NCBI GenBank assembly: GCA_905182985.1
Contig: CAJJDN010000089.1
Coordinates: 266,071-330,070, forward strand
Direction: 5' to 3'
Source of the DNA: Paramecium sonneborni
Lineage: Eukaryota; Ciliophora; Oligohymenophorea; Peniculida; Parameciidae
DNA: 64,000 bases
The translations under genes were made by a program, and so were the position numbers. A model generated the notes under the pieces. It searched no databases. It had not been told where the DNA came from and saw only the letters and a program-made list of their open reading frames with translations. Below, in pieces: positions 58,347-64,000 of the stretch. Within the stretch, counting starts at the first letter, position 1. Every line of letters starts with the position of its first letter.

Positions 58347-61300
58347 ATGTCTGTAAATCAGATAATTGAATAAGTGTTAACAAGCATGTTAGATTCTGAA
58401 AATACAGACTATAAATTATCTAAGAAATCTTAGATATTAGAATTAATTGAAAGAGATGAACTCTTAGTCATGGAAAGATAATGGCCATCAAAACGATTAA
58501 ATATGGTTGAATTTATAAAATTGATGATTCCTATTGTACATCACAAATAAAGTGAACTTTTGTATCTAGTGATGGGATTGATAGAGTTATATAAAGATGT
58601 TGTAGCAATAAGTTAATAGAATGAACTTAGTTTATAAGATGTTACAAGTTATGTATGTTAAGTAGATACTAGTGAAAATACAATGGTACCTTAAAGACTA
58701 ATATCAGATCCTAAGAAATTCAATCTGAACAAAACAAGAATCAGAGAAATTGATGTGGTAAGTTATAAATTTGACTATTTTAGGAATCAGCTAAAATTAT
58801 TGGTAGTAGTGATAATGAGATATTTCATATAGTTCCAAATTCATTATAAAATGATTCAATTAGACATCATAATGGAATTGTTCATACAGGTGTTTTTTGC
58901 AACAAATCAATAATTACACTTGATAGTTTAGATTCTAAAATTAATATATATAATGTAGATGGTTCATTAAAATAAATGGTTAAGATATCATAACATGAAG
59001 ATAAAGAAACTATCATTTTGAGTTTTGCATGGTCTGATAGATAACAAAGAGTAATTATATTAAATACATTCAGATTGGATTAACATTGAAATCACATTCT
59101 ATTTGTATGTATGAAGGTGACTTTAAAAAATATAGAATATTTTCTACTGTTTTAGCATCCCAAGAATATTAAACTAATATCTGGTTTTTAGAGAATTAAA
59201 ATCAATGGGTTACAACTGATAGTACTTTTAGATTATATTTTTGGGATCTATTGAATGAATCAGCCAATCTAATATTCTAAAATAAATGTATTTAAGGAAA
59301 TATTATTGAATGTGTTGAAGTTATTCATATGAAAATGATTGCAACTGCTTCCTTAGACAAATAAGTAGCGTTATGGGATATATAAAATGGAGAAATCAAA
59401 ATTACTTTATCACTGAAGGATTTTGGTGGAATTCATAGTCTAGTCTATTCATATTACTATTAAGTATTTATTACTTGTGGTTATTCTACTTATATTAATG
59501 TTTATGATATCAATCCTAAATATCATGATGTAACTTAAATTGGTAAAATGACAGGTCATACATCTATGTTGACTTCTATTCTTATGGTTGGTAAATTACC
59601 TGTCTTAGTTTCTGGTGATGATAGTGGATCATTAAGATTATGGGATATTAGAACATTTTCATGTCTTTAATCTCTTAATTTTGGAAAAAAAACTTAAATC
59701 ACTAAAATTCTAGATATGTCAGATATTAATATGTTATGTTTTCTTGGATCAAGAGTTAATATCCTAAAATTAGATATCAGACATAATGAAGAAATAGAGA
59801 ATTATGCTGTAAAAGTAGAATTCGATTAATAAAGAGATGAATTGATTATAGCTACTAAAAAATAAATTATATTTCTTGATATATATACAGGTAAAATAAA
59901 AACAATATTAAATGGCTTATTATCAGAATTTGAGGATGATATAACGTAATTTAGACCTCTTAATTATTTTAATAAATTTATATTGTCAGATTCTAAAGGT
60001 AATACTAAGATTTATCATCATAATGGTGAATATATATCTTCATTAAAAGGACATTCAGATATAAATGTTTTAAAATTAGATATTTTAAATAAATTAGTTA
60101 TTACAGCATGTTAAGATTGTATTTTGATTTAAAAGATGAATGGAGAAATTCTAAGAGAAATAACTCATTTTGAAGCTTCTTAATTAGAATTATCTGTTCA
60201 TCATTCATTGATTTTATTATCATAAGGATCTACACTCTATTATATAGATTATGAATTTGTTAAATGTTTAGGTGTGTTAGAATTTGATGCAGAGATTACT
60301 AATATAATAATAATTGCGAACTATCCTTTATTAGCAGTATCTACTATATAAGGAAAGGTTATATTTGTTAAATTCACCATTAAAGAACATATTTAAGTAG
60401 ATTCTGAATTGTTTGACATGTATGATATTGGTTCAAATAATTATATGACTGAAGAAAATGAATAAGAATTTGTTATTAAAATGTTATTTAATCTTAAAGA
60501 GCTTGAACTATTATTTGCAACTTCTGAAAGCAATATAATAAGAATAGCTTTAGATTTAGATAATCTACCTACTACAGAACCAATTCACGAGAGAATTAAT
60601 TACAATCCTTTAAGAAAAGCAAGAGAATAATTGATTTAAAGTGAAGGATAAAAATTTACAATTCCTTAAAATTTTACTAGCATTAAAAATTTACATATGT
60701 TTAAAGTTTCTAAAAAATAGATTATCACTCTAAGTTTTTTAGAATTAGATAATCGATATATTCTAATTTCTACTTCTGATGGTCTTATTTCAATTTTTGA
60801 TTTGATTGGAAATATCATTGCTTTATACAATATTAATCATCCCTTACCAATCAAATGGAATATATAGTATTCAAAATAAGGAGAACTTAGAAAGAGAATT
60901 ATTTATGGTTTTAAAGTAATTGATATTTTAAGAAAATAATCTAAATCAGAAAAAGAGGCTGAATAATATAGTTTAGTTGAATCTTTGTCTGTCACTAACA
61001 AAATCTAATTCAAATCACCAAGATAATATAATGCAACTGTTATGAGAGATGAATTCAGTCCTAGAGATCTTAAATTCACTAAAATAAGACATCTATATTA
61101 AGCTGAAGTTTAAGGACCTACACTCAAATAACTTGAAGCATAAAGAAGATTATTAGAAGTTCAAAATATGTTTAAAGATGATTCCAAAGATCCAAAGTTA
61201 GATCTTATGCTCAAATAAAAAGAAAGAGAAAGATAAAAGGCTATCGATAGAGCCAGTAATTTAAATTTCTTAGATCCTGAATTTAGAGATAAATCTTTAC

Positions 61301-61827
61301 TAAATACTAAATTCTTTTAAAATAGTTAATATCTTACTAATTTAAATTTAAGATTAGAAAATACAGAAAGATAGGATCATTCCTAACATACAAATAATAA
61401 TAAGGAAATAAACAATAATAAATAAAATGTATCTCTTCCTATTACTAATCGACATCATAAATCAATCACCAAAAAAAAATCTGTTTCTGATTTTTACTAA
61501 TATGCTGTTGAAAAAAACTTAATTAATAATGACCAAAATACTATTGATACTTTTGCATCATAGAGTAGTCTAAGACCTATTTAAATAAGTACTAATAGAT
61601 AAATGAAATCTATTGGGTCTTCCTAATTATCTAGTGATTTAACATGGCATGGATAGCATAGATAATAATAAAAGGATTTATCAACAGTTCTCCATAATTT
61701 AAATCAAAAACTTAGACTTAGTAAAAATGCTCAGATCAACGAACCAATTTTAAAGGATATCTCTAAATCTGATATTACATTTGAAGAATAAATTGATGAA
61801 TTTACAAAACGACATAAACTTAAATGA
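58347..61827 (+). CDS. large WD-repeat ciliary protein, WDR49/CFAP337-like
   Basis: About 1140 aa. ATG 58347 (MSVNQIIEQVLTSMLDSENT), introns of 26 nt (GTAAGT...TTTTAG, about 58759) and 23 nt (about 59051), TGA 61825-61827. The N-terminal 120 residues are helical ('RQWPSKRLNMVEFIKLMIPI'), like the EF-hand-derived lead region of WDR49. A double WD propeller follows ('LDKQVALWDIQ', 'VLVSGDDSGSLRLWDIR', 'SLKGHSDINVLKLD', 'YILISTSDGLISIFDLIGN'). The last 300 residues are disordered and Q/S/N-rich. Likely axonemal; the orthology is from architecture only. Confidence 0.75.
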
Positions 61828-61910
61828 AATTTATATATTTACATAAAATATATTAAATATTAAATATTAATATATTATTAATCATGTATTTAAATATTTT
61901 ATTTTATATT

Positions 61911-62401
61911 TCATTTCTGTATCAAATTCATAGAACTTTAAAAAAACTAGTTAGAATTAGAAAGTAAAAATATTTATTATTTAATCTATTCGCACCATTA
62001 TTATATCATCTTATTGACATCTTGTTATTCAGTAAAATTCTCGTTTTTGTTATTTTCCTCTTTTTACCCTTTCTTTGATTTTTCCACACAATTCTCTATA
62101 TTTTATGATTAAACAATTGTTGACATTTAAGGGTATAAAGGATTTAATACTACTTCATATGTTTTCATAACTTTTTTTAATTTTCTGACTCTACTCTCCT
62201 TTTTACCCACTCTACCTTCTCTCATATATGTGTTAATTATAGATTTACAGGTAGATTGTAAGATGTTATGTTCTAAGGCCACCTATATTATAAATTTTAG
62301 ATTACATCCATTATAGGCTTTTTTTCGATTAAGATCTTATGAATAATTTATTCTCTTAATTCATTTTTGATTTTGCTATATTATTTTTTGGAGTCATCCA
62401 T
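61911..62401 (-). CDS. small helix-turn-helix protein
   Basis: Start 62401 (MDDSKKQYSKIKNELREQII), 23-nt intron (GTAATC...TATAG) near 62290, TGA 61913-61911, about 155 aa. Residues about 15-70 ('IIHKILIEKKPIMDVALEHN', then 'ILQSTCKSIINTYMREGRVG' and 'KKESRVRK') have the helix-turn-helix pattern seen in homeodomain-like or transposase-type DNA-binding domains. The C-terminal half is acidic/Q-rich with no catalytic domain. Transcription factor or domesticated transposase DNA-binding domain; not decided. Confidence 0.6.
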
Positions 62402-62918
62402 TTCAATAAAATTTAAATTTTTATTTGATTGATTTTGTTAAGCAAATTAATATTAAATAATTAGAATCTTTCAATTAAATTTGAATCAAAAGTCACTTCT
62501 CAAATTTTTGATTATATCTTTTTCTTAAAATATTCATTATTATATAAGTTTTTTAAAAAAATGGAAAAAATGTTTTAAACTCTCCTCCTTATTAAATTAT
62601 GTATTTCTTAAATAAAAATTTATCAAGAAATTAATCTAAATTTAATAGAATTATATTTTTGCAATTAACTCAATCAATATCTCATTAATATTAATGTTGT
62701 TATGTAAATTAATCGTTTATCCTATGGAAATTATTAAATTGATTATAATTCGATTGAATAATATAACATCCTTTCATCTGAGACTTACTTACAATAATTT
62801 TAATATATATTATTAGAATTCAAATAAAAAATTGTATAACATAAATGAATTCATATAAACAAGTGAATCGTATTATTATATTCAAAATTATTAATTTATA
62901 ATTATAATTAACAGTAAG
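62402..62918. other. intergenic
   Basis: AT-rich divergent spacer of about 500 bp; no gene supported. Confidence 0.5.
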
Positions 62919-64000
62919 ATGGCCTATAGCATTTCAAAAGATGCACAATAACTACTTTGTGAGATCATAAATCAAATAAGTTTAACTGAGAGAAGAGCTG
63001 AGCAAGTGAGAATATAATTATGTAGAAAAACTAGTTTTAATCCATATGCCTGCTTCAAAAGGTAATATATGTAATAACACCTAGATTAGATTAAATGAAC
63101 ACTAATTAAATTAAACCTGAATAAGTGGTTTAACTTTTGAAAGAAAATGATTTTTTTGTTTAAGAAATTACAACATTGTTTAATTAAACATTTTAGAAAG
63201 AATTTCTTAATTATCAAGAGTATTATTAATAATTCATAATTTTTCAGCTTTCTCAATATAGTATTACCAAAAAGTGATGGTGAATTAAGAGAAATAACAG
63301 CTATGAAATAACCAACAAAAGCTGCAGTAGAAAAATCAATCGATTATGCATTAGCTTAATTATTCAATTTGTATTTTTAGGATTAATCTTAGAGAATATA
63401 ATGAAGCAATAAATTTAGAAAGATTAAAAATTAGACTCTATAATTTATATAATGCTGATTAAATGTTTTAGAGTATGGATTCTTTAAATAATAATATTCT
63501 AAATTTTAAGGATTTTGATAGATTTTTTAGAAGAAATGGTCTTTTGTTATATGAAGAAGAATTAGTAATTAAAATAATTTATTAATAGATTGCTTTCTTT
63601 TATAGAATTGATTTATAAAGAACAGGATAAATAACATTAAATGATTTTCGTAGAATGTTAGAACCTTCATAAGTTTTAGAATAATAACAAAATTTGATTT
63701 ATTGTATTTAAACTCCGAAATAGACTGTTTCATAACCAAAGAGCTCTAATATTTTTATAGATGAATTAGGTAATAGTAGTAATAAAGCTGGATAAATAAT
63801 TTAATCTAGAAATTTTTCTGCAAGTAACAAAAAAAAGTTTTAGTCAAATAGAAGAGCTTCTTCAATAACAGAAAGTTTATAAACTACAAAATTAACTGAG
63901 AATATTTTAAATGATGAATAAAGATTCATTGATTTAGGATTGGAAGTTTTAAAATTGGAAATGTATTTAGAAGAAATAAAATTAAAAATATAATAATAAA
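62919..64000 (+). CDS. EF-hand-type protein, 3' end outside window
   Basis: ATG 62919 (MAYSISKDAQQLLCEIINQI). Introns of 23 nt (about 63061) and 28 nt (about 63221); a third junction near 63375-63395 is not cleanly resolved. 'SLTERRAEQVRIQLCRKTSF' is followed by 'MNTNQIKPEQVVQLLKENDF', a diverged EF-hand, and later 'YRIDLQRTGQITLNDFRRML', a second loop of the form D-x-x-x-x-G-x-I. The middle ('EYNEAINLERLKIRLYN') and the Q/S-rich tail resemble the abundant EF-hand gene family of ciliates. No stop before the window ends. Confidence 0.65.

Noticed and set aside
1..64000. tRNA, rRNA, telomeric repeats or transposon ends
   Set aside because: I looked for tRNA-like T-arm motifs, C4A2/C3A3-type telomere arrays and long terminal inverted repeats and found none I could support by eye.

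Overview
The window looks like macronuclear DNA of a ciliate close to Paramecium. Reading frames that make sense stay open only if TAA and TAG are read as glutamine and TGA as the sole stop. Dozens of introns can be placed by restored reading frame; nearly all are about 22-33 nt, mostly GTA...TAG. The DNA is very AT-rich and genes are tightly packed on both strands. Standard-code ORFs are therefore mostly meaningless, and all products below come from my own reading with the ciliate code.

Assembly: there are three direct duplications that look identical by eye, each split by undetermined bases: 7998-9371/9373-10746 (one n at 9372), 11007-12279/12281-13553 (one n at 12280), and 48971-49913/50289-51231 (375 n at 49914-50288). 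They look like overlapping contig ends placed side by side, so genes inside them are counted twice or cut.

Layout. 1-1315 (-): ubiquitin-like, Q/N-rich repeat protein. 1518-3682 (-): seven-TM receptor fused to a degenerate PIP-kinase domain. 4.2-5.5 kb: small uncertain ORFs. 5.8-7.9 kb (+): coiled-coil protein. 8-10.7 kb: small gene pair, duplicated. 10.8-16.1 kb: coiled-coil gene (-) and large EF-hand-repeat gene (+), partly duplicated. 16.1 kb (+): Fe/Mn superoxide dismutase. 17.6-19.9 kb (+): C2-like/coiled-coil protein. 20.4 kb (+): H1-like histone. 21.4 kb (+): unknown. 22.4-24.1 kb (-): broken major vault protein copy. 24.6-26.5 kb (+): outer-arm dynein intermediate chain 2. 26.8 kb (-): acylated MORN protein. 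28-31.4 kb (-): Vps8-like. 31.5-35 kb (-): ABCC transporter. 35.1-37.9 kb (-): voltage-sensor/class III cyclase/TPR fusion. 38-39.1 kb (-): Myb-like. 41.3-43.1 kb (+): two proteins with mitochondrial-type leaders. 43.1 kb (-): pseudokinase-like. 45.8 kb (+): active Ser/Thr kinase. 46.8 kb (-): LC8-like dynein light chain. 48.5 kb (+): CK1-like pseudokinase, then a secreted protein. 51.9 kb (-): TFIIB-fold protein. 53.1 kb (+): coiled coil. 54.8 kb (-): transmembrane RING E3. 57.3 kb (+): NudC. 58.3 kb (+): large WD protein. 61.9 kb (-): HTH protein. 62.9 kb (+): EF-hand protein running off the end.

There is no operon structure. Themes are ciliary motility (dynein IC2, LC8, MORN, WD, coiled coils), membrane signalling (GPCR-PIPK, cyclase, kinases), endosomal traffic (Vps8, RING E3), and gene decay, as expected in a lineage with whole-genome duplications. 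The most interesting items are the receptor/pseudo-PIP-kinase fusion, the voltage-sensor cyclase and the decaying vault gene.
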